Assembly: GCA_964457755.1 (NCBI GenBank)
Contig: CAYWGC010000008.1
Span: forward strand, 1-64,000
DNA length: 64,000 nucleotides
DNA from: Tharpella sp964457755
GTDB taxonomy: Bacteria > Desulfobacterota > Anaeroferrophillalia > Anaeroferrophillales > Tharpellaceae
Reading direction: 5' to 3'
The first letter of the stretch is position 1. Every line of letters begins with the position of its first letter. The position numbers were made by a program, and so were the translations under genes. Positions 23,197-31,695 of this stretch are shown here, in pieces. The notes beneath the pieces were generated by a model. It saw only the letters and a program-made list of their open reading frames with translations, ran no database searches and was not told where the DNA came from.

Positions 23197-25548
23197 TTAG
23201 AGCAGAATGATTTTATCATTTTGCATCATGATTTGCAGGTGTTGATGAAAAGAAGCAGCCGCCGATGGGGCTGGGTAAGTTGCTTCCAGGCTGATGAACC
23301 AGGCTCGATGTTGGCTTAATTTTTGTAGATTTTTCATGGTTTTTGTAAAGGCGCGCTTATTTTGGTCAGCGGCAAAATGGCGGTCGATGATCCAGAGTGT
23401 ATCGATGCGATGATAGTTGTTCTGCCAGCTTTGGAGCTGCTCATGGAGTTGTTTAAACGGGGTTTCGAGATTGAGGCCATCGTTGTCCTTCCAGGAGATA
23501 ATTTTTTGGCGTTGACCTGGTTTTAGCGGGTCAACTGGAGTATTCCATTTGCTGCCGAAAAATGCGTGGCGCAGATCACCGCCAAGATTGCTTGCAAGGG
23601 AGATTGCAGCCAGAGTCAGAGCCCGGGATAAATGGTTTCTGGTGCCGTTTAATTCGAGGCCGCTCTGGGTGATAATTAAGGTCATTCGGCATTTTTTTTC
23701 GCGTTCTCCCTCACGCCCGTAATAGAGGGCTTCATGGTTTAAGATGCGATGTTGGAGGAGAACGTCCGGATAGAGATGTTCACTTAAAGCAAGATTATCG
23801 AGGCCGCCTTTATGGGTTAAACCATGATAGCCGCCGCAGCTGTAGGTTTGGCTGCCTCGATGATCATGGAATTTAAGTTTTGGGGTTATGGTCAAGAGCT
23901 GGCTGTAGAGGTCGGTTAAAATTGGTGGCAGGCTCTCTAGAGGGATCATTGCGGCCAGATTTTCAGAATCTATCACTTGGTTGGACGATTTGTCGGGGTT
24001 GGCGTAGAGATCTTTTAAAAACCTGATATCAGACTTGGTCAGATTCAGGAGACGGTGTCTGATTTTTTCCATATCTTCAGGTTTGAGAAAAGGTGGTCCA
24101 CTGTTTTTATAGGGTTGTCTGGCATCTTTTGCTTGCGCTTTCTCGCGGTTTCTCCTTAAGGCGGCTTCAAGCAGGCGGCAGGATTGAACCATCGGTCGAC
24201 CTTCGGGAATTTGGCAATTGTGGTCGAACTTAATGCCTTTGAGAAGCTGGGCGATGAGGCCGCCGATTTCACTATCTTTAAGCTTGAGCTCTTTTATCTC
24301 CTCGATTATCGGGTTTGCGCGAAGCTCCAGAAGAAGGTTGCAATATGGGGATTCATCCCGATTTGCAGTGAGGAACTTACGGTTTTGCGAAGTTAAGGTG
24401 AGACCGAGATCATGAACCAGCCCCAGTGGCGGCGGGTTTTTTGTGGAGAGGGTTGGACGCAGCCATTTTATACTGGTTTCAGGATTACTCAGCGGCGCTA
24501 TAGAGTCGTTCAGGCTGTGTCGATGTGTGTTGATAAAGATGAGTAGATCGTTATCAATGGTGCTATCTTTTTCCTGTTTGGCTACGAGTCTTAGATAGCT
24601 CTCAGGCCTTTCATTGAAAAGGCTTAAATCCCAGACCCGAACCGTTCGGTCGTTCGAGGCCGAGGCGGCGAGGCAGCCGTCAGGAGAGAAGGCGACGCTG
24701 TTAACATCATCTTGATGTCCCTCGAGGGTTTGGATCTGGCGGCCGCTTGCAACATCCCAGAGGCGGACGCTGTGATCGTTAGAACCTGAGATTATGAGGC
24801 GGCTGTCGGGGGCGAAGGCGATACTCCAGACGATATCCTGGTGGCCGCTTAACGTTTGACTTTCACCGCTGCTCAGGTCGACAATATAGATATTGGTATC
24901 GGTTGAAGCGTAGGCTAAAAAACGACCGTCTGGAGAATATATAACCGAAGTGACGCGGCAGCCTTGGCGGGTCAGAATTTCCTCTTCACGCTTGTCGGCA
25001 ACACTCCAGATTCGGACCGTAAAATCATTGCCGCCGGTGGCTAAAAAACGGCCGTCGGGGGAGAAGGCGACGCTGTAGACCTCATTCTTGTGGCCTTTTA
25101 GTTTCCAGGGCGGGCGTTTAGAGGCGGTACTCCAGAGGCGGACAACCCCGTCAAGACAGCCGGCCGCAAAATATTCACCGGTCGGAGAGAAGGCGACCCC
25201 ATAGAGGGGGAGACTCAGGGCGTAATGGCTCTCTTCGATGCGATAATGGCTCCGTTTCTCGATATCCCAGAGAAAAACCGTGCCGTCACCGGAGGTTGAA
25301 GCCAGAGTTTTATGATCGGGGGAGAAGGCCAGCGACCAGACAAATTTGGTGTGCCCCTTCATGTAGCCAGCGAGTTCAGTCGCACCCACTTCCCAGACAT
25401 TGACCTGGCGGTTGACGGAGCCCGAAACCAGATAACGGCCATCGGGTGAAAAGGTGACACAGTAGACCCTTTCGCTGTGCAATACAGGTGTGCTATGTGG
25501 TGTAATCTGAGTGGCCTGTTCACTTAATATGGTGCTGAGAGAGGTCAT
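23197..25548 (-). CDS. WD40 beta-propeller fused to a vWA-like domain
   Basis: 783 residues. Residues about 24-310 form seven WD40 blades with the repeated pattern SVAFSPDGRxLAxGSxDxTVRLWD, making one closed propeller with very similar blades. Residues 320-600 hold a helical region and the block YSCGGYHGLTHKGGLDNLALSEHLYPD, which looks like the conserved segment before the vWA domain of ternary-system proteins. Residues 615-783 fit a vWA Rossmann fold (KKCRMTLIITQSGLEL, ISLASNLGGDLRHAFFG, RIDTLWIIDRH), but the metal-site DxSxS is absent (TQSGLE instead). Likely a scaffold or sensor that pairs with the MoxR ATPase. The domain order is seen directly; the function is inferred. Confidence 0.85.
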   Translation of the reverse strand: MTSLSTILSEQATQITPHSTPVLHSERVYCVTFSPDGRYLVSGSVNRQVNVWEVGATELAGYMKGHTKFVWSLAFSPDHKTLASTSGDGTVFLWDIEKRSHYRIEESHYALSLPLYGVAFSPTGEYFAAGCLDGVVRLWSTASKRPPWKLKGHKNEVYSVAFSPDGRFLATGGNDFTVRIWSVADKREEEILTRQGCRVTSVIYSPDGRFLAYASTDTNIYIVDLSSGESQTLSGHQDIVWSIAFAPDSRLIISGSNDHSVRLWDVASGRQIQTLEGHQDDVNSVAFSPDGCLAASASNDRTVRVWDLSLFNERPESYLRLVAKQEKDSTIDNDLLIFINTHRHSLNDSIAPLSNPETSIKWLRPTLSTKNPPPLGLVHDLGLTLTSQNRKFLTANRDESPYCNLLLELRANPIIEEIKELKLKDSEIGGLIAQLLKGIKFDHNCQIPEGRPMVQSCRLLEAALRRNREKAQAKDARQPYKNSGPPFLKPEDMEKIRHRLLNLTKSDIRFLKDLYANPDKSSNQVIDSENLAAMIPLESLPPILTDLYSQLLTITPKLKFHDHRGSQTYSCGGYHGLTHKGGLDNLALSEHLYPDVLLQHRILNHEALYYGREGEREKKCRMTLIITQSGLELNGTRNHLSRALTLAAISLASNLGGDLRHAFFGSKWNTPVDPLKPGQRQKIISWKDNDGLNLETPFKQLHEQLQSWQNNYHRIDTLWIIDRHFAADQNKRAFTKTMKNLQKLSQHRAWFISLEATYPAPSAAASFHQHLQIMMQNDKIILL

Positions 25549-25553
25549 TTTTT

Positions 25554-25584
25554 TAGTCGTCAGTTGTCAGTGGTTAGTTGGTCA
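25554..25584. repeat. Short dispersed repeat (GTCAGTGG family), copy 1
   Basis: TAGTCGTCAGTTGTCAGTGG and following bases. Related strings recur at 27111-27175, 35466-35496 and inside the REC-HDOD gene at about 14576-14606. The copies share the words CAGTCGTCAG and CAGTGGTCAG, in either orientation. Confidence 0.6.
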
Positions 25585-25860
25585 TGATTTGATTGTGTTG
25601 GTTTTTGGTTTTTCTTTCTCATTTAATCTTTTGGCTAAAGCTTCGGCTTGACGGCGGGGACCGGCATCAAAGATCTCGGGATTGCGGGCTAAAAGTTCGC
25701 CGATCTTCTCCGCGACTCGATCATGATACTCCTCGCTGGCCCCGGCGGCGTTATCATCGATAATAAATTCCTCGATATTGCCGGTTTCCAGGTTGAATTT
25801 AAATTTTATTTTAACGGGAGGACGTTTGCCGCTCATTTTCTTGGGCCCTTTAATTGTCAT
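25582..25860 (-). CDS. Small charged protein of the ternary operon
   Basis: 92 residues, or 84 from an internal ATG at 25836, which has AAAGGG eight bases upstream and so is the better start. It begins with a basic strand (RPPVKIKFKFNLETGNIEEFIIDD), then a helix (EYHDRVAEKIGELLARNPEI) and a Lys-rich tail. I do not recognise a domain. Small proteins of this size recur in FtsH-MoxR-vWA operons as associated peptides, which fits its place between the MoxR and vWA genes. Confidence 0.7.
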   Translation of the reverse strand: MTIKGPKKMSGKRPPVKIKFKFNLETGNIEEFIIDDNAAGASEEYHDRVAEKIGELLARNPEIFDAGPRRQAEALAKRLNEKEKPKTNTIKS

Positions 25861-25890
25861 TCCGGTAAAAGCCGGAATCCAGTGATTTTA

Positions 25891-26132
25891 TTAAATTTCC
25901 AATTCCAGGTCGATGATGCTGCCGCTCTGGCGATCGCTGATAATGCGGCCACCGTTATCGATTACCAGTTTACACAAGGTCTGGCGGTAGGCTTCGCCGA
26001 CGGCCTGGTTGATAGTATAAAAAGCTTCCTGGCGGCGGCTTGCGAGTTGAGCCTGGAGTTGCTGGCGCAGGGCGGCGCGCACTTCCAATTTACTTATCTC
26101 AAGTTTTGCCAACGCCTTTTCCCGGGCCTCTT
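25891..26132 (-). CDS. Helical protein, N-terminus lost in gap
   Basis: The reverse-strand frame is open from the scaffold gap (26132) to a TAA at 25891. The readable part is about 80 residues: a charged helix (EAREKALAKLEISKLEVRAALRQQ) followed by QEAFYTINQAVGEAYRQTLCKLVIDNGGRI and a short strand-rich end (SGSIIDLELEI). The sequence upstream of the TTG-started 73-residue version continues in frame into the gap. It may be a separate small gene or the C-terminal extension of the MoxR protein; the gap prevents a decision. Confidence 0.6.
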
Positions 26133-26232
26133 NNNNNNNNNNNNNNNNNNNNNNNNNNNNNNNNNNNNNNNNNNNNNNNNNNNNNNNNNNNNNNNNNNNN
26201 NNNNNNNNNNNNNNNNNNNNNNNNNNNNNNNN
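26133..26232. other. Assembly gap (100 N)
   Basis: Exactly 100 N, so probably a placeholder of unknown true length. It removes the end of the MoxR lid domain and the beginning of the next reading frame. Any translation read across it is unreliable. Confidence 0.99.
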
Positions 26233-27095
26233 TGGAGATCCTCTTCGGCGGCATTTAATGAGCCGCGCCGCAGGCAGGCGGCAGCGACCAGTTTTAAAAG
26301 CTTGACCGCCCGGCGGTCACTTACTTCAATACCTTCCGAACGGATACGGCGAATGGCCTCATGGTAGTTGTTTCCCAAGGCATCAAAATTGACCTGGTTT
26401 AAAGCCTGATGCAGCCGCCGCAGGGTTTTGCTGGAGGTTATATTACTTAAACTGATCTGGTGGCCATCACGGATCTTTTGCCGTTCCTGCTGCCAGCCGC
26501 ATTGGATAAGCTCAGCAAAGCGGTTGTCGGCAACGTTGTCGGACCAGAGGCGGATGGGAAAACGGTCGTAGAGTGCCGCCAGGTCAGGGTCGTCGGGAAC
26601 CTCATTGGTGGCGCCGACGAGAAAGAGCAGAGGAATATTTTCCGGACGGCCGCCATTATAGAAGATTCTTTCATTGAGAATCGTCAAAAGAGCGTTAAGA
26701 ATGGCGCTGTTAGCCTTGAAAATCTCATCGAGAAAGGCGATTTCAGTGGTCGGCAGCAGCCCCTTGATGATTCTCTTGTAACCGCCACCCGCTTGAAAGG
26801 TTTTGATATCAACTGGTCCGAAGAGCTCGTTAGGTTCGGTAAAGCGGGTCAAAAGGTATTCAAAATAGGGAATCGTCTGCTCATCATCATATTTTCTGGG
26901 CGTACAGAGATGGGCAAAGCGTTTGACGAGTTCCGATTTTCCGGTTCCCGGCGGTCCCGCCAAAAGCACATGCTCCTGGGCGATGGCCCCGATGATCAGC
27001 ATCTCAATAATTTCATCCTTGGCGACGAAGGTGTTTTTCAGAAGGCTTACAACATCGTCAAGATCAGAGACCGCATTAAGTAATTCCTGCTGCAT
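26233..27095 (-). CDS. MoxR-family AAA+ ATPase, C-terminus in gap
   Basis: 287 residues readable. Walker A GPPGTGKS at 47-54, Walker B AFLDEIF near 120-126, the MoxR signature TRFTEPNELFGPVDIKTF near 83-100, sensor 1 LFLVGATNEVPDDP near 160, and the Arg-finger region LYDRFPIRLW. MoxR ATPases act as chaperones that load metals or remodel partners through vWA proteins. Here the vWA partner is encoded three genes downstream. It sits 82 bases after the FtsH-like gene, with a repeat hairpin between. RavA/RavE-like insertion domains are not seen. Confidence 0.92.
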
Positions 27096-27110
27096 ATTAA
27101 TTCCTGTAAA

Positions 27111-27175
27111 TCAGTTTTCAGTGGTCAGTCGTCGGGGTTTTTACTGGTCCCTGACGACTGACCCCTGACTACTGT
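27111..27175. repeat. Repeat hairpin between AAA+ genes
   Basis: Two oppositely oriented copies of the GTCAGTCGTC repeat: CAGTCGTC-GGGG near 27126 faces CCCT-GACGACTG ending near 27160. This can fold into a strong stem and may attenuate transcription or protect the upstream message within the operon. It is the largest copy of the family in the window. Confidence 0.6.
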
Positions 27176-27177
27176 TT

Positions 27178-29142
27178 TTAAAGATGGACATGGCGTCGTT
27201 CCTGGCGGCGTCTTTGTAAAGCTGCAATCTTGGCCCCGAAAAAGCGAGGTGTCAGGATCCGCCCTTCAAGGTGATGTTCGAGGCTGGCCTCCTGGAAAAC
27301 CGCACGAATTTCGTCATTATTAAAACCCTCGCTATGGATGGCGACAAGATCAATTAACGCCGTAATAAAACTGTCGCTGTCGACACCTTCCTGCTCAAGT
27401 TTAAGCAGTAAAGAGAGTAACTTTTTGTTTTCATCACTTTCATCTTTTTCTGTCGGGGCTTTGTGTTCTTTTAAAAATTCCTTAAAGTAGCTGTCAACCG
27501 CAAAACTTCGGGCATGGATTCTGGCGACCTGGCGTCGGGCCTCAAGGTCGGGCAGGCCGATCTCGACCGGCCGCATCCGTGAAGGCCTGAGCAGGGCTTC
27601 ATCGATGATGTCGATACGGTTGCTGGTGCCGATTACGAGCACTGCCTGATCCCGGCGAAAACCGTCCATTTCGGTTAAAAGTTGGGCCACGACCGCGTTG
27701 TTGGCGCGGGCGCCGCCGTCGGCATAGACCGAACGTTGGCTCGCAATACTGTCAAACTCATCGAAAAAGATGACTGCCGGAGCATTGCGCCGGGCTGTGG
27801 CAAAGAGCTGGCGCAGGTTGTTTTCACTCTGGCCGACATATTTATCCATGATTTCAGGGCCTGAGATCATCTGGATGGTGGCGTTGAGTTCATTAGCCAC
27901 CGCTTTCGCAAAAAGGGTTTTGCCGGTACCCGGGGGGCCGTGAAAGATAAAGCCACGGGGCAGGAGTTTGCCGCGCTGTTCATCATTAAGACTTTTAATG
28001 TCGCCGGCGATGAGAGCAATGGCGTGTTTGAGCTGGCGTTTAATGTGATCGTAACCGCCGATATCTGCAAAAGTGGTGTCGGGAACTTCGACCTCGCTGC
28101 CGGAGGTGATCTTGAACTCCCGAATCTCGCGGTAGATATCTTTGGCGGGGCTTTGCGGGGCGATTTTGGCGCCGACGTAACGCATGGCGTTGCGAAATTG
28201 CAGGGCATTCAAACCGGAGACGTTTTTGAAGAGGGATTCAGGGTCAAAATCGGCAAAACGGTCCCGTTCCCTTTGCGTCAGCAGACGGCTGACAGTGAAA
28301 TCTTTTGCCTGACCTTTTTCTGAGTTGGCGTAGCGGGGCAGACCACTGATCTGGATATGTACAGCAAAACGATCCGAAAGTACCTTTTTGACTTCAAGGG
28401 AGGGGTCGAGAAAGGCTAAGAGTTGCGGTTTTTCGCCGGTGGTTGTTCGTTCATAAAGGGTTTCGATAGTAGCGCCTTCATCGACCAGATCGAGAGAGCG
28501 TAAAATCAGAACTTCGTCGGTTTTAAGGTTGCGCATTAAAACCGGCAGATTGCTGTAGCCTCCCTGCATGGCGCGGTCAAGTTCACCGGAGAGGCCGCTG
28601 CGCATCTCTTCCGGTCGGGCAGCATCGAGGATCGGTTTTTTGCCAGCCTGATGGCAGACCAGCTCATAAAGATATTCGGTCAGCATCTTGTCGCAGTTAA
28701 CGAGTACCGATAACCCATGTCGAAGGTAGTCGGAGATGCTGTCCATCTCTTCACGGTAGGCGCAACGCACGGCTTCATTGTCACTGATCTGTTCGGGAAA
28801 ACTGTTACAACAACTTGTATCGCTGCTCGGAGAAGATTCTGTAGGTTTTGTCTGTTCATCTCCCCAGAGGTTGTCAAGGGTGTCGCGCATGCCCTTGGAT
28901 TCAGGGTCTGGAGGAAAATTGTCAAGAGGTAAAACTGCAGTTTCCGGAATCGTGATTGGTTGGAAAATAATATCTTTTAAGGGGCGCGCTAAGGTCTCTT
29001 TGCCGGGAAAAGCATCTTCAGGAAAGCGGGCCGGAAAAATCCCGATAAATTTATCCAGACTTAACTCTTCCTGCTCGCGTTTAAATTGACGCGCCTCCGA
29101 AGATCTCTCGCCCAGGTCAATCTCTATAATAATTTTCTGCAT
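27178..29142 (-). CDS. Tandem AAA+ protein, FtsH/CDC48-like, no protease
   Basis: 654 residues and the first gene of the operon. Residues 350-540 are an active AAA+ module: DTTFADIGGYDHIKRQL, Walker A GPPGTGKT (402-409), Walker B AVIFFDEFDS (456-465), a second region of homology with TEMDGF and sensor 1 VIGTSNRID, and Arg fingers in LLRPSRM. Residues about 130-320 look like a second, degenerate AAA+ domain: Walker-B-like EVLILRSLDLV (210-220) but no Walker A. The C-terminal 100 residues are helical. There are no membrane helices and no HExxH protease, so unlike true FtsH it is an unfoldase or switch only. The start has only a weak ribosome site. Confidence 0.9.
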   Translation of the reverse strand: MQKIIIEIDLGERSSEARQFKREQEELSLDKFIGIFPARFPEDAFPGKETLARPLKDIIFQPITIPETAVLPLDNFPPDPESKGMRDTLDNLWGDEQTKPTESSPSSDTSCCNSFPEQISDNEAVRCAYREEMDSISDYLRHGLSVLVNCDKMLTEYLYELVCHQAGKKPILDAARPEEMRSGLSGELDRAMQGGYSNLPVLMRNLKTDEVLILRSLDLVDEGATIETLYERTTTGEKPQLLAFLDPSLEVKKVLSDRFAVHIQISGLPRYANSEKGQAKDFTVSRLLTQRERDRFADFDPESLFKNVSGLNALQFRNAMRYVGAKIAPQSPAKDIYREIREFKITSGSEVEVPDTTFADIGGYDHIKRQLKHAIALIAGDIKSLNDEQRGKLLPRGFIFHGPPGTGKTLFAKAVANELNATIQMISGPEIMDKYVGQSENNLRQLFATARRNAPAVIFFDEFDSIASQRSVYADGGARANNAVVAQLLTEMDGFRRDQAVLVIGTSNRIDIIDEALLRPSRMRPVEIGLPDLEARRQVARIHARSFAVDSYFKEFLKEHKAPTEKDESDENKKLLSLLLKLEQEGVDSDSFITALIDLVAIHSEGFNNDEIRAVFQEASLEHHLEGRILTPRFFGAKIAALQRRRQERRHVHL

Positions 29143-29202
29143 TAGCGGCTTCTTTCATTTTTATGGGGCAGGGTGTTATGGACTGTAGTAACATCTCTTT
29201 TT

Positions 29203-29260
29203 TTGACAAATATATTTATTATTATTATTTTAATATAGATTAAGTGGCACTATTTGTCAA
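29203..29260 (-). promoter_or_regulatory. Promoter and inverted repeat of the ternary operon
   Basis: On the reverse strand: TTGACA (29255-29260), a spacer of exactly 17 bases and TATATT (29232-29237); start expected near 29225, leaving an 83-nt leader. A perfect 10-bp inverted repeat, TTGACAAATA at 29203-29212 and its complement at 29251-29260, places one arm on the -35 box and one just downstream of the start. The arms are 48 bases centre to centre, suggesting a dimeric or looping repressor. Confidence 0.75.
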
Positions 29261-29388
29261 GGGTGTATTGGAGGGCTCCTGAAAGCAGTAAAACTATTTA
29301 AATGAGTGATAAGTTTTGTCGGGGGCTGTAGATATGAGGGAGAGGATTAAATGGTTTCTATTTAATCATCTCCTCTGCTTGGGTTGGG

Positions 29389-29969
29389 CTATTGGGTAAC
29401 ATTTTTTAAGAGCATATTTTGCGTGACGTAACTCGTTTTTACCGGATTTTGAAAGGTCGAGGATGGGTTTTTATAGTTTTTATACATGGCCTTGAGGTGT
29501 TCAACATCTTGATTGTAATCGGGGAAATTGCTTAAGTCACTCTTTTTGAGCTCTTACTACAGTTGAGCATAGTCCTCAGGTAAACCTCTTCAAGAATTGG
29601 GGTGTTTTTTTTGAGGGAGGTAAACCAGGTTTTGATGTTCTTAATCTTTTTGATCTCCGGGGGGAAGTTCTGGGCTGCAAATTCTTTCTCCAGAGCGTTA
29701 ACCTGAGCCAGCATTTCGGTTAACTCTGGAGTCGGGTTTCTTAAATACTCCCCTTTAGCATGTAGTGAGTTGTAAATTTTGAAATCTTTTATGATCGGTT
29801 CAAGTTTATTGGTGATGGCTTTTAAGGCCTGCTCCTGAGGATAGAGCAGACGTGGTTCAGCTGAAACGGGAATAGACGTAAATAGAGCCAGTGCGGAAAA
29901 GATCATGATGGTCAGGAAGTAAATACGAAAGTTCTTCGGTATAGTTTGTTCTCCTGTTGTAAAGTTCAA
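29389..29969 (-). pseudogene. Broken gene for a small secreted protein
   Basis: The intact first part (29532-29969) encodes a signal peptide (IYFLTIMIFSALALFTSIPVSA) and about 90 mature helical residues (EQALKAITNKLEPIIKDFKI, EMLAQVNALEKEFAAQNFPPEIKK). The frame then ends in an unrelated tail. A one-base shift near 29590 restores coding sequence (GLPEDYAQL, then ELKKSDLSNFPDYNQDVEHLKAMYKNY) to a TAG at 29389-29391, but two adjacent stops (TAG TAA) interrupt it. So there is at least one frameshift and two nonsense codons. Family unknown; probably a periplasmic helical protein, now dead. Confidence 0.65.
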
Positions 29970-30038
29970 TCTAACCTCTAATCAAGTAATCATGCTTTTG
30001 CAATAATTAGGTAGAACAAAATAAATTTTAATGAAATG

Positions 30039-30067
30039 TTGACATGGGACTTGTACCTGTGTATAAA
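30039..30067 (+). promoter_or_regulatory. Sigma-70 promoter of the hydrogenase operon
   Basis: TTGACA (30039-30044), a 17-base spacer and TATAAA (30062-30067), giving a leader of about 65 nt before the large-subunit ATG. No sigma-54 -24/-12 element is evident. GGTGAG lies nine bases before the start. Confidence 0.75.
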
Positions 30068-30138
30068 ATTTCCACAAGCATTTCAGTGTGAAATATAATT
30101 ATTTGAATATGTTGGATTAATTTATTTGGCGGTGAGAA

Positions 30139-31650
30139 ATGAAGGTTAAGATTGGGCCGGTTACCAGGATTGAAGGGCATTTGAATGTCGAGACTGTTAT
30201 CGAAAACAATCTTGTCACTGACGCGCGTTGTGAGGGGGAGATGTTTCGTGGTTTTGAGGCTTTTCTGAAAGGGCGTGATCCTCTTGATGCCCAGCAGATC
30301 ACCCAGAGGATTTGCGGGGTTTGCCCATATGCTCACGGTATTGCTTCATCTTACGCTCAAGAGATGGCTTATAATATGGAGGCGACGCCTAACGGCCGAA
30401 TTCTGCACAATCTGATTCAGGGTGCCAACCATCTCTACGATTATTTGCTCCATTTTTATCAGCTCTGTGCTCTTGATTTTGTCGATGTTACGGCGATTAT
30501 TGCCTATAAAGGCAACGATCCGAGCATGGTCCAACTTAGAGACTGGGTTAAGAGTGAACTCGCTTCAGGCAAGGCTTTTCCGGCGGCTCCTTTTCTGCCG
30601 CGTCTGGCAGGCCGTTATATAGATGATCCCGAGATCAATCTTCAGGCTTTAAAAAACTATCTTGATGCCATGGAGATCCAGAAAAAAGCCAATCGTGCTG
30701 CGGCTATATGGGGAGGTAAATTTCCTCATGCAACCGGTATCTTTCCCGGAGGATGCACGCAAAAGGTTACGATTGACCTGATTATTCAGTATCAGTCTCT
30801 GATTAAAGAGACCCTTGATTTTTACAGGTTAAAATATATCCCTGATATTTTGGCTGTAGCTGAAAATTTTCCTGACTATTGGGCTATTGGCCGCAGTCAG
30901 GGGGATTTTCTCTCCTATGGATTTTTGCCTTTGCGTCCGGAGCGGCAGAGTCCGCGACTTATGGAAGCTGGAGTGCTTAAGGGAGGCCGGCTCGAGGCGG
31001 TAAATTTCGAGAAAATTATGGAGGATGTCAAATATTCCCGTTATTCATCGCCTTCCGGCTTGAAAGTTCGAGACGGACAATTGGCACCTCAACCCCATAA
31101 GGATGGCGCCTATAGCTGGATTAAGGCACCCCGTTATGGTGGTCGCATGGTTGAAGTCGGTCCGGCGGCCCGGGTGTTGGTTGACTACCTCTCAAACAAC
31201 AATCAGAGATTGCGGGGGTTGGTTGACCACTATGCCGGTCAGGTAGGTATTCAGCCCATGCAGCTTAACTCGGTTTTGGGCCGGCATTTAAGTCGGGCTC
31301 TGTGCGGTGTTGTTATCGGTGAATTTCTTTTAGAAGAGAGTGAACGTCTTGACCCGAATTCTGCCAGTATGGCCAAATTTGATATTCCGGCAACCGGTGA
31401 AGGTTTTGGGGCTACAGAAGCTTCGAGGGGAGCGTTGTTGCACTACATCCGCTTAAAAGACCATAAAATTGAAAAATATGAGTGTGTGGTACCGACTACC
31501 TGGAATTGTTCGCCACGAGACGACCAAGATAACCCCGGAGCCCTGGAGTCGGCCTTGATCGGCACCCGGGTGGAAAATCCTGAAGAACAGATTGAATCGG
31601 TTCGTATTGTCCACTCTTTTGATCCTTGTCTGGCTTGTGCTGTACACTGA
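30139..31650 (+). CDS. [NiFe] hydrogenase large subunit, no C-terminal peptide
   Basis: 503 residues. The N-terminal KIGPVTRIEGHL block, L1 motif RICGVCPYAHG (about 57-67) and L2 motif DPCLACAVH supply the four cysteines that hold the Ni-Fe centre. The protein ends at the histidine of L2: the next codon is TGA. Most exported [NiFe] hydrogenases carry about 15 further residues that a maturation protease removes; regulatory H2 sensors and some others lack them. The ligand residues are Cys, not Sec. It is encoded before the small subunit, the reverse of the common order. No hydrogenase maturation gene or cytochrome b partner is nearby. Confidence 0.93.
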   Translation: MKVKIGPVTRIEGHLNVETVIENNLVTDARCEGEMFRGFEAFLKGRDPLDAQQITQRICGVCPYAHGIASSYAQEMAYNMEATPNGRILHNLIQGANHLYDYLLHFYQLCALDFVDVTAIIAYKGNDPSMVQLRDWVKSELASGKAFPAAPFLPRLAGRYIDDPEINLQALKNYLDAMEIQKKANRAAAIWGGKFPHATGIFPGGCTQKVTIDLIIQYQSLIKETLDFYRLKYIPDILAVAENFPDYWAIGRSQGDFLSYGFLPLRPERQSPRLMEAGVLKGGRLEAVNFEKIMEDVKYSRYSSPSGLKVRDGQLAPQPHKDGAYSWIKAPRYGGRMVEVGPAARVLVDYLSNNNQRLRGLVDHYAGQVGIQPMQLNSVLGRHLSRALCGVVIGEFLLEESERLDPNSASMAKFDIPATGEGFGATEASRGALLHYIRLKDHKIEKYECVVPTTWNCSPRDDQDNPGALESALIGTRVENPEEQIESVRIVHSFDPCLACAVH

Positions 31651-31695
31651 TCAAAATCCATATTGATTTGTATATCTTGAACAGGAGAGAGTTCG

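Noticed and set aside
25723..26367. Long forward open frame across the gap in the MoxR region
   Set aside because: It is antisense to MoxR and its neighbours, reads through N, and encodes no recognisable domain; the reverse-strand genes have clear motifs.
31648..31687. TGA at the end of the hydrogenase large subunit as a selenocysteine codon
   Set aside because: SelB is present in the genome and a small stem can be drawn after the TGA, but read-through would place Sec after the conserved final His, where no family member has it, and would add only ten residues before the next stop.
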